From: an uncultured Sutterella sp.
GTDB taxonomy: Bacteria > Pseudomonadota > Gammaproteobacteria > Burkholderiales > Burkholderiaceae_F
Direction: 5' to 3'
NCBI GenBank assembly: GCA_900538905.1
Contig: UPZS01000013.1
Location: 1 to 47,506 of the forward strand
Length of the DNA stretch: 47,506 nucleotides
Part shown: one piece after another, positions 34,328 through 44,181 of the stretch
How the letters are laid out: each line of letters opens with the position of its first letter
Numbering within the stretch: the first letter of the stretch is position 1
The notes under the pieces: generated by a model
Seen by the model: the letters and a program-made list of their open reading frames with translations, nothing else
The model's database searches: none
Told to the model about the DNA's origin: nothing
Made by a program: the position numbers and the translations under genes

Positions 34328-34801
34328 GTGAAACTCACCACGCGAGGCCGCTTTGCGGTCACCAGCATGATTGACCTTTCGCTGCACAGCGAAAACGGCC
34401 CGGTGCGCCTGGCCGATATCGCCAAGCGGCAGAAGATTTCGCTTCCCTACCTGGAGCAGATCTTCGGGAAGCTGCGTCGTGCCGAGCTTGTCAAAAGCGT
34501 GCGCGGTCCCGGCGGCGGTTACCGTCTCGGGCGCGATGCCTCTGAAATCAGCGCCGGAGAAATTGTCGAAGCCGTCGAAGGCATCATGGACGTTTCCCAG
34601 TGCCAAGGCGGTGCGGCATGCCGCGGCGGCGCACAGTGTCTGGCTCACGGACTGTGGGCGGATCTGAACGCCAAGATGGCCGAATTTCTCAATGCCCAGT
34701 CGCTGCAGTCCATTAAGGAGAAAAGTTTGAAGGAGCATGCTCATCACGGTGAAGTGCGTGAACAGCCGATCATTGTGCACATCACGGAACCGAAGAGCTG
34801 A
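34328..34801 (+). CDS. iscR: Iron-sulfur cluster regulator IscR
   Basis: This 157-aa Rrf2-family repressor begins VKLTTRGRFAVTSMIDLSLH and has a winged helix (LADIAKRQKISLPYLEQIFGKLRRAELVKS). The [2Fe-2S] ligands are Cys 92, 98 and 104 with His 107, the same numbering as in E. coli. GTG 34328 is chosen because homology starts there and GGAAGG lies 7 nt upstream; the open frame extends further to 34205 without similarity. It represses its own operon when it holds a cluster. First gene of the isc operon. Confidence 0.95.
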   Translation: MKLTTRGRFAVTSMIDLSLHSENGPVRLADIAKRQKISLPYLEQIFGKLRRAELVKSVRGPGGGYRLGRDASEISAGEIVEAVEGIMDVSQCQGGAACRGGAQCLAHGLWADLNAKMAEFLNAQSLQSIKEKSLKEHAHHGEVREQPIIVHITEPKS

Positions 34802-34898
34802 TCAAAAGGACTGCCGCGCAAACGAATTAAAACGCGCTCGCTTCAATGCCCTTTTGAGAGCAAAAGGCGGGTGCCAACAACAGTAAAGAGACGCAAAA

Positions 34899-36113
34899 AT
34901 GCAGCATCACGTTGTTTATCTTGACTACTCGGCCACCACGCCTGTCGATCCCCGCGTGGCCGAAAAGATGATTCCCTACCTGTGCGAAAAGTTCGGCAAC
35001 CCCGCCAGCCGCTCGCATGCCTACGGCTGGGAAGCCGAAAAGGCGGTTGAAGAGGCCCGCGGTCACATCGCGGCCTACATCAACGCCGATCCGCGAGAAA
35101 TCGTGTTCACGTCGGGTGCGACCGAATCCGACAACCTTGCCATCAAGGGCGCGGCGCATTTCTATCGCGACAAGGGTAAGCATCTCATTACGGTCAAGAC
35201 GGAACACAAGGCTGTGCTGGACAGCATGCGTCATCTTGAAACCGAAGGGTATGAAGTCACTTACCTCGACGTGCAGGAAAACGGCCTTCTTGATCTGGAA
35301 GCACTCAAGGCCGCCATTCGTCCCGACACCACACTGGTTTCCGTGATGGCCGTCAACAATGAGATCGGTGTGATTCAGGATTTGGAGGCGATCGGCAACA
35401 TCTGTCGCGAGCGCGGCGTGCTCTTTCACTGCGACGCAACGCAGGCGCCGGGCAAACTCATCATCGACACACAAAAGCTCAAGATTGATCTGATGAGCCT
35501 GTCGTCGCACAAGGTGTATGGCCCTAAGGGCATCGGCGCTCTCTACGTTCGCCGTAAACCGCGCGTGCGCATTGAGCCTCAGATTCATGGCGGTGGTCAC
35601 GAACGCGGCATGCGCTCCGGTACGCTTGCCACGCACCAGATCGTTGGCATGGGTGAAGCCTATCGACTGGCCCTTCTTGAAGCCGACAAGGATCGCGAAC
35701 ACGCCGAAAAGCTCTCCAAGCGTCTGCTCGACGGCATTCTGAAGAACATCCCCGAGGTCTATGTCAACGGTGATCTGAAGCATCGCGTGCCCACGAACCT
35801 CAATATTTCTTTTGCCTACATCGAAGGCGAAAGCCTCATGATGGCACTTAAGGACATTGCCGTGAGCTCCGGGTCGGCTTGCACGTCGGCTTCGCTTGAG
35901 CCGAGTTACGTGCTTCGCGCCATTGGCCGCAACGACGAACTCGCACACAGCTCGATTCGTTTCACGCTCGGACGCTTTACGACCGAAGAGGACATTGATT
36001 TCACCGTGAAGCTTCTCACCGAAAAGGTGGCCAAGCTGCGTGAACTGTCGCCCTTGTGGGAAATGCACAAGGAAGGCATTGACCTCGCCGAAGTGAAGTG
36101 GTCGGCTCACTAA
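34899..36113 (+). CDS. iscS: Cysteine desulfurase IscS
   Basis: This 404-aa PLP enzyme takes sulfur from cysteine for iron-sulfur clusters and tRNA thiolation. The PLP Lys is in [10 protein letters not shown] (Lys 205) and the persulfide Cys is in SGSACTSAS (Cys 328), at the E. coli positions. The N-terminus [16 protein letters not shown] is typical. It is the second gene of isc and lies 97 bp after iscR. That gap has no evident hairpin to separate regulator from structural genes. Confidence 0.98.
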   Translation: MQHHVVYLDYSATTPVDPRVAEKMIPYLCEKFGNPASRSHAYGWEAEKAVEEARGHIAAYINADPREIVFTSGATESDNLAIKGAAHFYRDKGKHLITVKTEHKAVLDSMRHLETEGYEVTYLDVQENGLLDLEALKAAIRPDTTLVSVMAVNNEIGVIQDLEAIGNICRERGVLFHCDATQAPGKLIIDTQKLKIDLMSLSSHKVYGPKGIGALYVRRKPRVRIEPQIHGGGHERGMRSGTLATHQIVGMGEAYRLALLEADKDREHAEKLSKRLLDGILKNIPEVYVNGDLKHRVPTNLNISFAYIEGESLMMALKDIAVSSGSACTSASLEPSYVLRAIGRNDELAHSSIRFTLGRFTTEEDIDFTVKLLTEKVAKLRELSPLWEMHKEGIDLAEVKWSAH

Positions 36114-36154
36114 TCTGTCTCGAATTTTGAAAAGTTTGCATTGAGGACAAGAAA

Positions 36155-36538
36155 ATGCCCTACAGCGAAAAATTGATGGATCACTATGAAAATCCGCGCA
36201 ACGTCGGTACGCTCGATAAGAACGACGAATCGGTCGGCACCGGCATGGTGGGTGCTCCAGCCTGCGGCGACGTGATGCGTCTTCAGATTAAGGTCAACGA
36301 TGAAGGCGTCATTGAGGACGCGAAGTTCAAGACCTACGGTTGCGGCTCAGCGATTGCTTCGAGTTCGCTCGTGTCCGAATGGGTTAAGGGTAAGACTCTT
36401 GATGAAGCGGCCAAGATTTCCAATGCGGAAATTGCCGAAGAGCTTGCACTGCCGCCTGTGAAGATTCACTGCTCAATTCTTGCCGAAGACGCCGTGAAGG
36501 CTGCCATTGACGACTACAAGGCCAAGCACGCCAAGTAA
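36155..36538 (+). CDS. iscU: Iron-sulfur cluster scaffold IscU
   Basis: This 127-aa scaffold has its three conserved Cys at about 37 (PACGDV), 63 (YGCGSA) and 106 (IHCSI), along with the Asp next to the first Cys. The HscA recognition motif reads LPPVK, as in E. coli. Clusters are built here with sulfur from IscS and passed on with help from HscA/HscB. GAGG lies just upstream of the ATG. Confidence 0.98.
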   Translation: MPYSEKLMDHYENPRNVGTLDKNDESVGTGMVGAPACGDVMRLQIKVNDEGVIEDAKFKTYGCGSAIASSSLVSEWVKGKTLDEAAKISNAEIAEELALPPVKIHCSILAEDAVKAAIDDYKAKHAK

Positions 36539-36573
36539 ACCGAAATCAACGCTTTTTACGAGGACATACACAA

Positions 36574-36897
36574 ATGTCAGTCACTCTTACCGAGGCGGCT
36601 GCCCGCCACGTTTCCGCTTTTTTGACCAAGCGCGGCAAGGGCATCGGTTTGCGCCTGGGCGTCAAGACGAGCGGTTGCTCGGGCATGGCCTACAAGCTTG
36701 AGTTTGCCGATGTCGTCAACGAAGACGATCAGGTTTGGGAAAGCCATGGCGTAAAGGTTGTGGTGGATGCCAAGAGCCTGCCCTACATCGACGGCACCGA
36801 ACTTGATTACGTCAAGGAAGGCTTGCAGGAAGGCTTCAAGTACAACAACCCGCAGGAAAAGGAACGCTGCGGCTGCGGCAAGTCCTTCCACGTCTAA
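36574..36897 (+). CDS. iscA: A-type iron-sulfur carrier protein IscA
   Basis: This 107-aa protein of the HesB/IscA family has the three conserved Cys: one in [12 protein letters not shown] and two in the C-terminal CGCGKSF. It carries iron or clusters to [4Fe-4S] targets. It lies 35 bp after iscU and 10 bp before hscB, all in the same direction. Confidence 0.97.
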   Translation: MSVTLTEAAARHVSAFLTKRGKGIGLRLGVKTSGCSGMAYKLEFADVVNEDDQVWESHGVKVVVDAKSLPYIDGTELDYVKEGLQEGFKYNNPQEKERCGCGKSFHV

Positions 36898-36907
36898 GGG
36901 CATCACG

Positions 36908-37426
36908 ATGGCTCAAAACGCGTTTACGCTTTTGTCGCTGCCTGCTGTCTTTGCGCTTTCTGAAGAGAAGGTGGAAGAGGCCTGGCGCCGTGCAATCGCA
37001 CTTGTGCATCCGGATAAGTTTGCTTCTCGCCCAGCCGCCGAACGGCGTGTGGCCGAGCAGTGGGCCGGTCGCATCAACGAAGCGCGCGACGCGCTCATCG
37101 ACCCGGTGTCGCGAGCAACGCTTCTGCTGCAAAACGCAGGTGTGGATGTCGGCCGAGAAACCGACACGTGCATGCCGGGCGACTTTTTGATGCAGCAGAT
37201 GCTGTGGCGCGAGGCGCTCGAGGACGCTGGCGGTGACGCGGACAAGATCAGACGCTTGACGACGGAGGTTCAAGCCTCCCGAGACGAACTCATCGCTCAG
37301 CTGACACGATCGATTGACGTTGAGCACGACTTCGACGGCGCCCGCAGTCAAGTGCGCCGTCTGATGTTTGTCGAAAAGCTTCTCAAGGAAATTCACCGCG
37401 CGGGAAGCACCGCTGCCGCGCTCTAA
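36908..37426 (+). CDS. hscB: Fe-S co-chaperone HscB
   Basis: This 172-aa J-protein has the J-domain motif HPDKF (about residues 35-39). The C-terminal three-helix domain for IscU binding includes [16 protein letters not shown]. It delivers IscU to HscA and stimulates its ATPase. ATG 36908 is used; an in-frame start further upstream would overlap iscA. Spacing to hscA is 13 bp. Confidence 0.96.
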   Translation: MAQNAFTLLSLPAVFALSEEKVEEAWRRAIALVHPDKFASRPAAERRVAEQWAGRINEARDALIDPVSRATLLLQNAGVDVGRETDTCMPGDFLMQQMLWREALEDAGGDADKIRRLTTEVQASRDELIAQLTRSIDVEHDFDGARSQVRRLMFVEKLLKEIHRAGSTAAAL

Positions 37427-37439
37427 AAAGAACAACGAA

Positions 37440-39326
37440 ATGCTGGGACTTCTGCAGATTGCCGAACCGGGCATGTCGGCTGCGCCTCACGAAGAGCGCT
37501 TTGCCGCCGGCATTGATCTGGGCACCACCAATTCTCTGGTCGCGCTTGTTTTAAACGGAACACCTGAAGTGTTGCCCGATGAAGAAGGGCGTTTTCTCTT
37601 GCCCTCCGTCGTGCGTTATTTGCCCGAGGAAGGCACTGCCGTCGGTTGGGACGCCGTGCCTCACTTGGCGTCCGATCCCCTGAACACCATCAGCTCCGTC
37701 AAGCGTCTGATGGGGCGCGGCATGAAGGATGTCACGGGTAATGTCATTGTTCCGTATCACTTTGAAGACGCCCCCGGCATGGTGCGTATCCAGACGCGAC
37801 AGGGCGTCAAGAGCCCGGTGGAAGTCTCCGCGGAAATTCTTAAGGTGCTGCGCGAACGCGCCGAGCATCGCGTGGGTGCGGAACTCGTGGGCGCCGTCAT
37901 TACGGTTCCTGCCTATTTTGACGACGCGCAGCGTCAGGCAACAAAGGACGCCGCCAAACTTGCCGGTCTTAATGTTTTGCGTCTTCTCAACGAACCCACA
38001 GCCGCAGCCTTGGCCTACGGTCTGGACAACGGCGCCGAAGGCAAGTATCTGGTCTATGACCTCGGCGGCGGTACGTTTGACGTTTCGCTTTTAAACCTCA
38101 CCAAGGGTGTCTTTGAGGTGCTTGCCACAGGCGGCAATTCAGCGCTCGGAGGCGACGATTTTGACCATCGCCTGGTTTGCTGGGCCATTGAAAAGTTGGG
38201 TGCGGGCTTGCATGCCGACATTCTTACGCCCTCGGACAAAAAGCGTCTGACGATTTCCGTCAAGGCGGCGCGTGAAGCGCTGACCGACGAACAGGAGACT
38301 CGTGTGACGGTGGAGCTTTCCGACGGCCGCAAGCTCGACGAGGTCCTCACGCGCTCTGAATTCAATGCGATGACGGCGCACTTGGTGCAAAAAACGATTG
38401 ATGCCGTCAAAAACGTGCTTTCTGACGCTCAGCTTGGTACAGAAGAAGTCAAAGGCGTGGTGCTGGTGGGCGGCTCAACGCGAATGCCGTGCGTGCGTGA
38501 GGCTGTTCGCGAATTCTTCGGCCGCGAACCGTTCTGTGACATCGATCCCGACAAGGTCGTGGCGATCGGCGCTTCGATGCAGGCCAATAAGCTTGCGGGC
38601 AACACGTCCGAGGGCGACGACTGGTTGCTGCTGGATGTCACGCCGCTGTCGCTTGGGCTTGAAACCATGGGCGGCCTGGTTGAAAAGGTGATCCCGCGCA
38701 ATACTGCTATTCCGACGGCGATGGCGCAGGACTTTACGACTTTCAAGGACGGTCAGACCGCAATGGCTATTCACGTGGTCCAGGGCGAACGCGAAGTGGT
38801 GGATAAGTGCCGCTCTTTGGCGAAGTTTGAACTGCGAGGCATCCCGCCGATGGCCGCCGGTGCCGCACGCATTCGCGTGACGTTCCAGATCGATGCCGAC
38901 GGACTTCTTTCCGTTTCCGCCCGCGAGATGACGACCGGTGTGGAAAGCTCGATTATGGTCAAGCCGAGCTACGGTCTGTCCGACGAGGACGTGATCCGCA
39001 TGCTGCAGGAAGGCAACCGTGCGGCCGAAGAGGACATGCACGAGCGCGAACTGCGCGAGCAGAAAGTCGAAGCGCTGCGCATCATTGAGTCGACAAATTC
39101 CGCTTTGGCGGCTGACGCCGATCTTTTGTCTCAGGAAGAGCGCAAGGTTGTCGATGATGCCTTGAGCCACCTCAACATGGTGCGTGAGGGAACGGATACC
39201 GAAGCGATCAAACAGGCTATCGATGCCGTTGCCAAGTCCACGGAAGAATTTGCCGCCCGACGCATGGACCGCTCAATTCGTCTTGCTCTTGAAGGCAAGT
39301 CGGTTGACGACGTGCTCGGCCAATAA
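37440..39326 (+). CDS. hscA: Fe-S protein chaperone HscA (Hsp70 family)
   Basis: This 628-aa Hsp70 is specialised for IscU. It starts [20 protein letters not shown], almost the same as in other proteobacteria, followed by the ATPase phosphate loop [12 protein letters not shown]. It has [15 protein letters not shown] and [15 protein letters not shown], and the peptide-binding domain begins around [17 protein letters not shown] 37440 is supported by this homology; upstream in-frame sequence lies inside hscB. It has no DnaK-type C-terminal EEVD-like tail, as usual for HscA. Confidence 0.97.
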   Translation: MLGLLQIAEPGMSAAPHEERFAAGIDLGTTNSLVALVLNGTPEVLPDEEGRFLLPSVVRYLPEEGTAVGWDAVPHLASDPLNTISSVKRLMGRGMKDVTGNVIVPYHFEDAPGMVRIQTRQGVKSPVEVSAEILKVLRERAEHRVGAELVGAVITVPAYFDDAQRQATKDAAKLAGLNVLRLLNEPTAAALAYGLDNGAEGKYLVYDLGGGTFDVSLLNLTKGVFEVLATGGNSALGGDDFDHRLVCWAIEKLGAGLHADILTPSDKKRLTISVKAAREALTDEQETRVTVELSDGRKLDEVLTRSEFNAMTAHLVQKTIDAVKNVLSDAQLGTEEVKGVVLVGGSTRMPCVREAVREFFGREPFCDIDPDKVVAIGASMQANKLAGNTSEGDDWLLLDVTPLSLGLETMGGLVEKVIPRNTAIPTAMAQDFTTFKDGQTAMAIHVVQGEREVVDKCRSLAKFELRGIPPMAAGAARIRVTFQIDADGLLSVSAREMTTGVESSIMVKPSYGLSDEDVIRMLQEGNRAAEEDMHERELREQKVEALRIIESTNSALAADADLLSQEERKVVDDALSHLNMVREGTDTEAIKQAIDAVAKSTEEFAARRMDRSIRLALEGKSVDDVLGQ

Positions 39327-39347
39327 CGCAAACTCGGAAAGAAGAAA

Positions 39348-39683
39348 ATGCCGATTGTCACCATTTTGCCCAACGAAACGTTTTGCCCCGAAGGCGCTCA
39401 GATTGAAGTCAAGACCGGCGCTAAGCTGGCTCAGGCCTTGAACGCTGCCGGCATCAAGATTCCGCATGCGTGCGAATACAACTGCGCCTGCGCCACCTGC
39501 CACGTGATTGTCAAGGAAGGTTTCAATTCCTTGAATGAACCTGACGATGACGAATACGATCAGCTCGACAATGCGTTTGGCAGCACGCCGCTTTCTCGCT
39601 TGTCCTGCCAGACGGTGATGGGAACGGAAGACATCACGATTGAAATTCCGAAGAACAACCGCAATCTCGTTCACGAGGACTAA
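39348..39683 (+). CDS. fdx: [2Fe-2S] ferredoxin of the isc operon
   Basis: This 111-aa adrenodoxin-type ferredoxin has cluster ligands in CEYNCACATC (three of its Cys) and a fourth in RLSCQTV. The acidic stretch EPDDDEYDQLD between them is the usual partner-binding surface. It donates electrons for cluster assembly. It lies 21 bp after hscA and 12 bp before iscX. Confidence 0.97.
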   Translation: MPIVTILPNETFCPEGAQIEVKTGAKLAQALNAAGIKIPHACEYNCACATCHVIVKEGFNSLNEPDDDEYDQLDNAFGSTPLSRLSCQTVMGTEDITIEIPKNNRNLVHED

Positions 39684-39695
39684 AGGAGCCTGGCC

Positions 39696-39893
39696 ATGTC
39701 GCTCAAGTGGAAAGATGCGCAGCGCATCGCCGAAGAACTCTATGACAATGAACCCGATTTGGATCCTGTCACGCTGCGCTTGAGCGAACTGCGAGAGCGC
39801 GTGTTGGCTCTTCCCGACTTCGATGATGATCCGGAAAAGAGCAACGAGCCGATTCTGGAGGCGATTCTCCAGGCTTGGCTCGACGAGCGCTGA
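39696..39893 (+). CDS. iscX: Fe-S assembly regulator IscX
   Basis: This 65-aa acidic protein begins MSLKWKDAQRIAEELYDNEPDLDP, and the end has ILQAWLDER. It matches IscX/YfhJ in length and sequence. IscX binds IscS and iron and modulates the rate of cluster assembly. It is the last gene before the operon terminator. Confidence 0.96.
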   Translation: MSLKWKDAQRIAEELYDNEPDLDPVTLRLSELRERVLALPDFDDDPEKSNEPILEAILQAWLDER

Positions 39894-39902
39894 GATCAGT
39901 GG

Positions 39903-39932
39903 CGAGCGGCAGAAATGCCGCTCGTTTCTTTT
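39903..39932 (+). terminator. Rho-independent terminator of the isc operon
   Basis: CGAGCGGC (39903-39910) and GCCGCTCG (39917-39924) form a perfect 8-bp stem with a 6-nt loop, followed by TTTCTTTT. It ends on the last bases of the convergent beta-lactamase gene. Confidence 0.9.
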
Positions 39933-40842
39933 AGAGGCGACTCTTTAGGTGAGCGTAGACGACCTCAATGGCTTGCTGCAAAATGGCGTCGCGCTTTTCC
40001 AGCGGGGTTCCGGCCGGCGCTTTCAAATGCACGGCGGCGTAATAGCGAGCGCCCTTGTCCGTGACCAAGATCGCATGATTGGCGCGGGTCGCGCAGAATT
40101 CATCCGATCCGGCTCCGGAACGGTCGAAAAGCGTCCAGCCTTCGGGTAGACGCGAACGAAACAGATTGCCGGCCATCTGATTGGCAGCAAGATCCGCCAG
40201 CCATTGGCTGCGGGCCGATTTGGGCAGCTGAGTATCGAATCGTTGCCAATTGAGCGACGCATTGCTCGGCGTCGTCGTATCGCGATATTCATTTTTCCCG
40301 GATAGATTCAAATCCGGTTCCAGACGATCACTCTGAGTGGTGTTGTCGCCCTTTTGTCGCAACCATTCGGTCAATGCCTTCGGTCCGCCGGTATGCACAA
40401 AGATGAAGTTGGCGGCGCGGTTATCGCTCTGAGACAAAGCGGCACGGCAGGCCTCCTTCAACGTGACCTTTATGTCGGGATTTACCGTCCCGTAGACGGG
40501 AGAATGCGGCACGACGGGTGTGGTTTTGATCGGAGCGCTGCGGTTTTCGAGTCCAAGTTCATAGACTCGTGCGCATTCGAGAGCTTTAACGGTGCTGGTA
40601 AGTGGGAAGCGCTCGCGACTGCGCCACTCCAAAAGCACCTTGCCCTCTGCGTCACGAAGGGACACGCCGATGGCGGCGTCGTACTTTTGTTCAATGGTGA
40701 CAATGGCGTTCTGCGAGTCTTGCTGCGACAGCTTTGGAGAAACGCTGTTTTGCGGCGTTGTGCACCCTGTCACTGCGGAGACCGCAAACAGACCGATTGT
40801 GACAAGCGAACAGGCGGATGAAAGAGGAAAGCGAAGGTTCAT
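39931..40842 (-). CDS. Class A (serine) beta-lactamase, probable lipoprotein
   Basis: The product is 303 aa. The signal peptide ends in lipobox AVTGC (Cys 27), so the enzyme is probably lipid-anchored. Class A motifs are all present: catalytic STVK (Ser 83, Lys 86), SDN in SQSDNRAAN, and the omega-loop DRLEPDLN with the general-base Glu and the following Asn. The KTG box is replaced by RSG, as in the CARB/PSE carbenicillinases. Start ATG 40842 fits the signal peptide; the open frame extends to TTG 40887. Spectrum of resistance is not predictable. It does not look recently acquired, since base composition matches its neighbours and no mobile element is close. Confidence 0.9.
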   Translation of the reverse strand: MNLRFPLSSACSLVTIGLFAVSAVTGCTTPQNSVSPKLSQQDSQNAIVTIEQKYDAAIGVSLRDAEGKVLLEWRSRERFPLTSTVKALECARVYELGLENRSAPIKTTPVVPHSPVYGTVNPDIKVTLKEACRAALSQSDNRAANFIFVHTGGPKALTEWLRQKGDNTTQSDRLEPDLNLSGKNEYRDTTTPSNASLNWQRFDTQLPKSARSQWLADLAANQMAGNLFRSRLPEGWTLFDRSGAGSDEFCATRANHAILVTDKGARYYAAVHLKAPAGTPLEKRDAILQQAIEVVYAHLKSRL

Positions 40843-40911
40843 TCTTTGTTGGAAATGGGTGAGCAGACTTTTAGAGTGTAAGGTCAAGATTCTCTGCGTA
40901 TTCTTAATGGG

Positions 40912-41703
40912 TCATTCGATGATGGCAACCACCGGCGCATGATCGCTCGGCTTTTCCCAAGCACGCGGGACGGTGTCGATTATGACTTTCCCGATGCGTT
41001 CGGCAATGTCGGGGGATGCAAGAACGTGGTCAATACGAAGACCGTGGTTCTTTTCAAAACCAGCTTGGCGATAATCCCACCAACTGTAGGTGTCAGGCGC
41101 GTGCAGGCCCAGAGACCAGGTGTCGACCATGCCGGCTGAAACTAAGCGTTCAAAGGCTTCGCGCTCAGGAGGTGAGACCAACAGATTCCCCTTCCAGGCT
41201 TCAGGGTCCCAGACGTCGGCGTCGGTCGGCGCTACGTTGAAGTCGCCCGCAAGTACCAGAGGCGTCTTGGATTGCAGTTGCTCGCGCACCCAGGTCGTCA
41301 GTGCGCTCATCCAGTCGAGCTTGTAGAGGTAGCGGTTGCTGCCGAGTTCGGTGCCGTTGGGTACATAGACGCCCGCAAAACGCAATTTGGTACCGGAAAC
41401 GTGTTCGATGTCGGCGGCGATCATGCGCTTTTGTTCGTCAGGATAGCCGGGGATGTTGTAGACCACGTCGGAAACTGACCTGATCGTGCTCTTGCGCGTG
41501 ACGAGCGCTACGCCGTTGTAGGTTTTCTGTCCCAGAAAAACGGCGTCGAACCCTGCCGCCTGAAGTTCCGCAAGCGGAAAGAGCTCATCGACGGTTTTGG
41601 TTTCTTGTAGAACAACGGCGTCTATCCGGGCGAGATCCATCCACTTGATGAGATGCTCCAGACGCACCTTAATGCTGTTGAGGTTCCAAGTTGCGATTTT
41701 CAC
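40912..41703 (-). CDS. xthA: Exodeoxyribonuclease III (AP endonuclease)
   Basis: This 263-aa enzyme cleaves DNA at abasic sites and removes 3' blocks. It starts MKIATWNLNSIKVRLEHL. It has VVLQETK (metal Glu), NGVALVTR, LAGDFNVAPTDADVW, RIDHVLAS and SDHAPVVA (catalytic His). It starts with GTG, overlapping the Nudix stop as GTGA, so translation is coupled. The gene symbol is by family; the betaproteobacterial xth1/xth2 distinction is not attempted. Confidence 0.95.
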   Translation of the reverse strand: MKIATWNLNSIKVRLEHLIKWMDLARIDAVVLQETKTVDELFPLAELQAAGFDAVFLGQKTYNGVALVTRKSTIRSVSDVVYNIPGYPDEQKRMIAADIEHVSGTKLRFAGVYVPNGTELGSNRYLYKLDWMSALTTWVREQLQSKTPLVLAGDFNVAPTDADVWDPEAWKGNLLVSPPEREAFERLVSAGMVDTWSLGLHAPDTYSWWDYRQAGFEKNHGLRIDHVLASPDIAERIGKVIIDTVPRAWEKPSDHAPVVAIIE

Positions 41704-42524
41704 GGGACAAAATCCTCAAAGAGCGAATTCAAAAAAACAAGACCGGTATCGACGGGAGTTTGGCCGTGCTTGATCATGGCAAAGAGTTCATCTTTGCAGA
41801 CGCATCGAATTTCTTCGACTTCGCCGTCAACGTTTTTGGGGTGCGCATCATCATTGACAACGATACGGCACACGTAAGCGTCTTCGGCCATCCAGCCTTC
41901 CGGCACGGTACGTCGTACTTTAAGACAAGTCCAGTCGCTGTCAATCGTATAACGGTCGGTCAATCCCGCTTCTTCGGCAATTTCTCGTGCCACGGCCGTT
42001 TCGCGCGATTCGTTTGCGGAGATCATGCCGGCGGCAAGGGCGTCCCACAGCCCCGGATCCACTTGCTTCGTTCGGCTTCTAAGGCTCACGAACACACGGC
42101 CGTCGCGTCGGGTGCCCACGGCATAGACCGATGTCGTGAGCATACCCAGAAAGCGGAAAAGACCGCGTTCAGCCAAAGCTATGCACTTACCAGAATCGAG
42201 ATCGAGTACGCTTAAGAGTTCATCGCGCCATTGCACGAAATAACCGGCGTCGTGCAATGGACGCGCCACGCGGGCAAAGGCTTGGGATAATGCTTGGGGA
42301 TCCGACGTTTTGTTATTTGGAAAGATGACAAGGGCGTTATCCTGAAGAGCAAAACTTTCGGAAAAACGCGCGTCAGCTGTCAGTTTGATCGCAACGCAGC
42401 GCTGTATGAGGCCGATGCGATTTCCCTGAGCCGTCAAAACGGCGACGGTGTCGTTTGGTTCCTTTTCAAAAATGACATTTTGGAGTTTTGCCTTGAGCTC
42501 GGCAATTTGCTGCGAGGTGGGCAC
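41700..42524 (-). CDS. Nudix hydrolase with an N-terminal DUF4743-like domain
   Basis: This protein is about 274 aa. The Nudix box is present (Gly, 5 residues, Glu, 7 residues, then REIAEEAGL) at about residues 168-190. The N-terminal half resembles the DUF4743 region found in thiamine-pyrophosphokinase-linked and YJR142W-type Nudix proteins. A dephosphorylating or sanitising role for (oxo)thiamine diphosphate has been shown in that group, but it is only a possibility here. Start GTG 42524 has AAGGA 7 nt upstream. The longer start at 42593 would place the lysS terminator inside the coding region. It overlaps xthA by 4 bp. Confidence 0.84.
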   Translation of the reverse strand: MPTSQQIAELKAKLQNVIFEKEPNDTVAVLTAQGNRIGLIQRCVAIKLTADARFSESFALQDNALVIFPNNKTSDPQALSQAFARVARPLHDAGYFVQWRDELLSVLDLDSGKCIALAERGLFRFLGMLTTSVYAVGTRRDGRVFVSLRSRTKQVDPGLWDALAAGMISANESRETAVAREIAEEAGLTDRYTIDSDWTCLKVRRTVPEGWMAEDAYVCRIVVNDDAHPKNVDGEVEEIRCVCKDELFAMIKHGQTPVDTGLVFLNSLFEDFVP

Positions 42525-42540
42525 GGGAAAATCCTTCTCG

Positions 42541-42583
42541 AAAGAAAAACGGCAGACCGCGGCAACAAAACCGGGCCTGCCGT
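42541..42583 (-). terminator. Rho-independent terminator of lysS
   Basis: On the minus strand ACGGCAG (42583-42577) pairs with CTGCCGT (42555-42549), with a 21-nt interior that can pair further. TTTTTCTTT follows. It lies 49 bp after the lysS stop and 25 bp before the preferred Nudix start, separating the two units. Confidence 0.65.
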
Positions 42584-42631
42584 CGGCAGTCACTGAAGGC
42601 GACTCTTTAAAAGAGCCGCCGGTGTTTTGCT

Positions 42632-44158
42632 TTAACAGCCTTCCGGACGCATAGCGGGGAAGAGCAGCACTTCACGAATCGTAGAAGCGTTCGTGAGCAG
42701 CATCACGAAGCGGTCAATGCCGATGCCGCAGCCGGCCGTCGGGGGCAGACCGTATTCCAGGGCGCGGATGTAGTCGGCGTCGTAGAACATGGCTTCGTCG
42801 TCGCCGTGAGCTTTGGCTTCGGCCTGGGCCATGAAGCGGCGGGCTTGATCTTCCGGATCGTTCAATTCGGAGAAGCCGTTGGCGGTTTCGCGGCCGAAGA
42901 TGAAAAGCTCGAAACGTTCCGTCATCGTCGGATCGGTGTCGGAAGCGCGGGCAAGCGGGCTGATTTCCACCGGGTAGTCGATGATGAAGGTCGGCTGGAT
43001 GAGCTTGCTTTCGGCGGTTTCTTCAAAGAGAGCCATCACGAGAGCGCCGATTCCGACGTCGTCGCGCTGCGGAGCACCCAGGCGAGCGAGTTCCTTGCGC
43101 AGGAATGCTTCGTCTTTGAGGTTTTCCTCCGTGTACTGCGGGGCGTACTTGAGAATTGCCTGCACCGGGGTGAGCTGATCGAAGGGCTTGGAGAGATCGA
43201 TCTCAGTGCCCTGATAGGTGATCACTTCGCTGCCGGTGGCTTCGCGCGCGACGTAGCGCAGCAGGTTTTCGGTGAATTCGATCTGATCGCGGTACGTCCA
43301 GTAGGTGGCGTAGAACTCGATCGTCGTGAATTCGGGGTTGTGACGCGTGTCGATACCCTCGTTGCGGAAGCAGCGGTTCAACTCGAAGACGCGCTCAAAG
43401 CCGCCCACCACGAGACGCTTGAGATAGAGTTCCGGCGCAATGCGCAGGTACTGATCAATGTCGAGCGCATTGTGATGCGTGATGAAGGGCTTGGCGTTGG
43501 CGCCACCCGGAATCGGGTTGAGCATCGGCGTTTCGACTTCAACGAAGCGATGATTTTCCATGAAACGGCGCACGGCGCTCACGGCCTTAAAGCGCGTGGC
43601 AAAACGCTGGCGGCTTTCTTCGTTGATGATGAGGTCGGTGTATCGCTGACGGCAGCAGGCTTCGACGTCGGTGAGGCCCTTGTGCTTGTCGGGAAGCGGA
43701 CGGATGGACTTCGTCATCAGGCGCAGCTTCTTGACGCGCACCGAGAGTTCGCCCTTGTTGGTGCGGAAAAGCGTGCCCTCGGCAGCGACGATGTCGCCCA
43801 AGTCGAGGCTCTTAAAAAGTGCATAGGCTTCGTCGCCGACGTCGGCCGGTGTGACGAAGTACTGCATTTCACCCGTGAAGTCGCGTACGGTGGCAAAGGC
43901 GGCCTTGCCCATCACACGCTTGAGCATCATGCGGCCTGAAACGGCCACTTCGATAGCGGCTTCATCGAGCTCTTCACGCGTTTTTTCGCCGTGTTCGGCG
44001 CGCAGATCGCCGAAAAGGTCCTTGCGCACGAAGTCGTTGGGGTAGGCGACGCCTTCTTCGCGCAGCTTGGCAAGCTTGGCGCGGCGCTCGGCGATAATGT
44101 GGTTTTCGTCGTCGGCTGCAGCGGCTGCCGGCGTCTGCTTCTTTTCGTTTTCGCTCAT
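42632..44158 (-). CDS. lysS: Lysyl-tRNA synthetase, class II
   Basis: The product is 508 aa. It has an N-terminal OB-fold anticodon domain ([28 protein letters not shown], residues about 75-102) and the class II core. Motif 2 is in [23 protein letters not shown], and motif 3 is in [15 protein letters not shown] near the C-terminus. The sequence matches bacterial LysRS throughout. It starts 23 bp after the prfB stop, the common prfB-lysS arrangement of proteobacteria. Confidence 0.98.
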   Translation of the reverse strand: MSENEKKQTPAAAAADDENHIIAERRAKLAKLREEGVAYPNDFVRKDLFGDLRAEHGEKTREELDEAAIEVAVSGRMMLKRVMGKAAFATVRDFTGEMQYFVTPADVGDEAYALFKSLDLGDIVAAEGTLFRTNKGELSVRVKKLRLMTKSIRPLPDKHKGLTDVEACCRQRYTDLIINEESRQRFATRFKAVSAVRRFMENHRFVEVETPMLNPIPGGANAKPFITHHNALDIDQYLRIAPELYLKRLVVGGFERVFELNRCFRNEGIDTRHNPEFTTIEFYATYWTYRDQIEFTENLLRYVAREATGSEVITYQGTEIDLSKPFDQLTPVQAILKYAPQYTEENLKDEAFLRKELARLGAPQRDDVGIGALVMALFEETAESKLIQPTFIIDYPVEISPLARASDTDPTMTERFELFIFGRETANGFSELNDPEDQARRFMAQAEAKAHGDDEAMFYDADYIRALEYGLPPTAGCGIGIDRFVMLLTNASTIREVLLFPAMRPEGC

Positions 44159-44181
44159 TTTCTAATCCCTGTTGTGACGGG

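Noticed and set aside
34827..36110. 427-aa open frame on the minus strand opposite iscS
   Set aside because: It mirrors iscS in the antisense frame, has no known motifs, and iscS on the other strand is certain. Long antisense frames are common in this GC-rich sequence.
42525..42593. Longer Nudix start at GTG 42593
   Set aside because: It would place the lysS terminator hairpin inside the gene, while GTG 42524 has a good ribosome-binding site.
42806..43939. 377-aa plus-strand frame opposite lysS
   Set aside because: Shadow of lysS; no ribosome-binding site and no recognisable domain.
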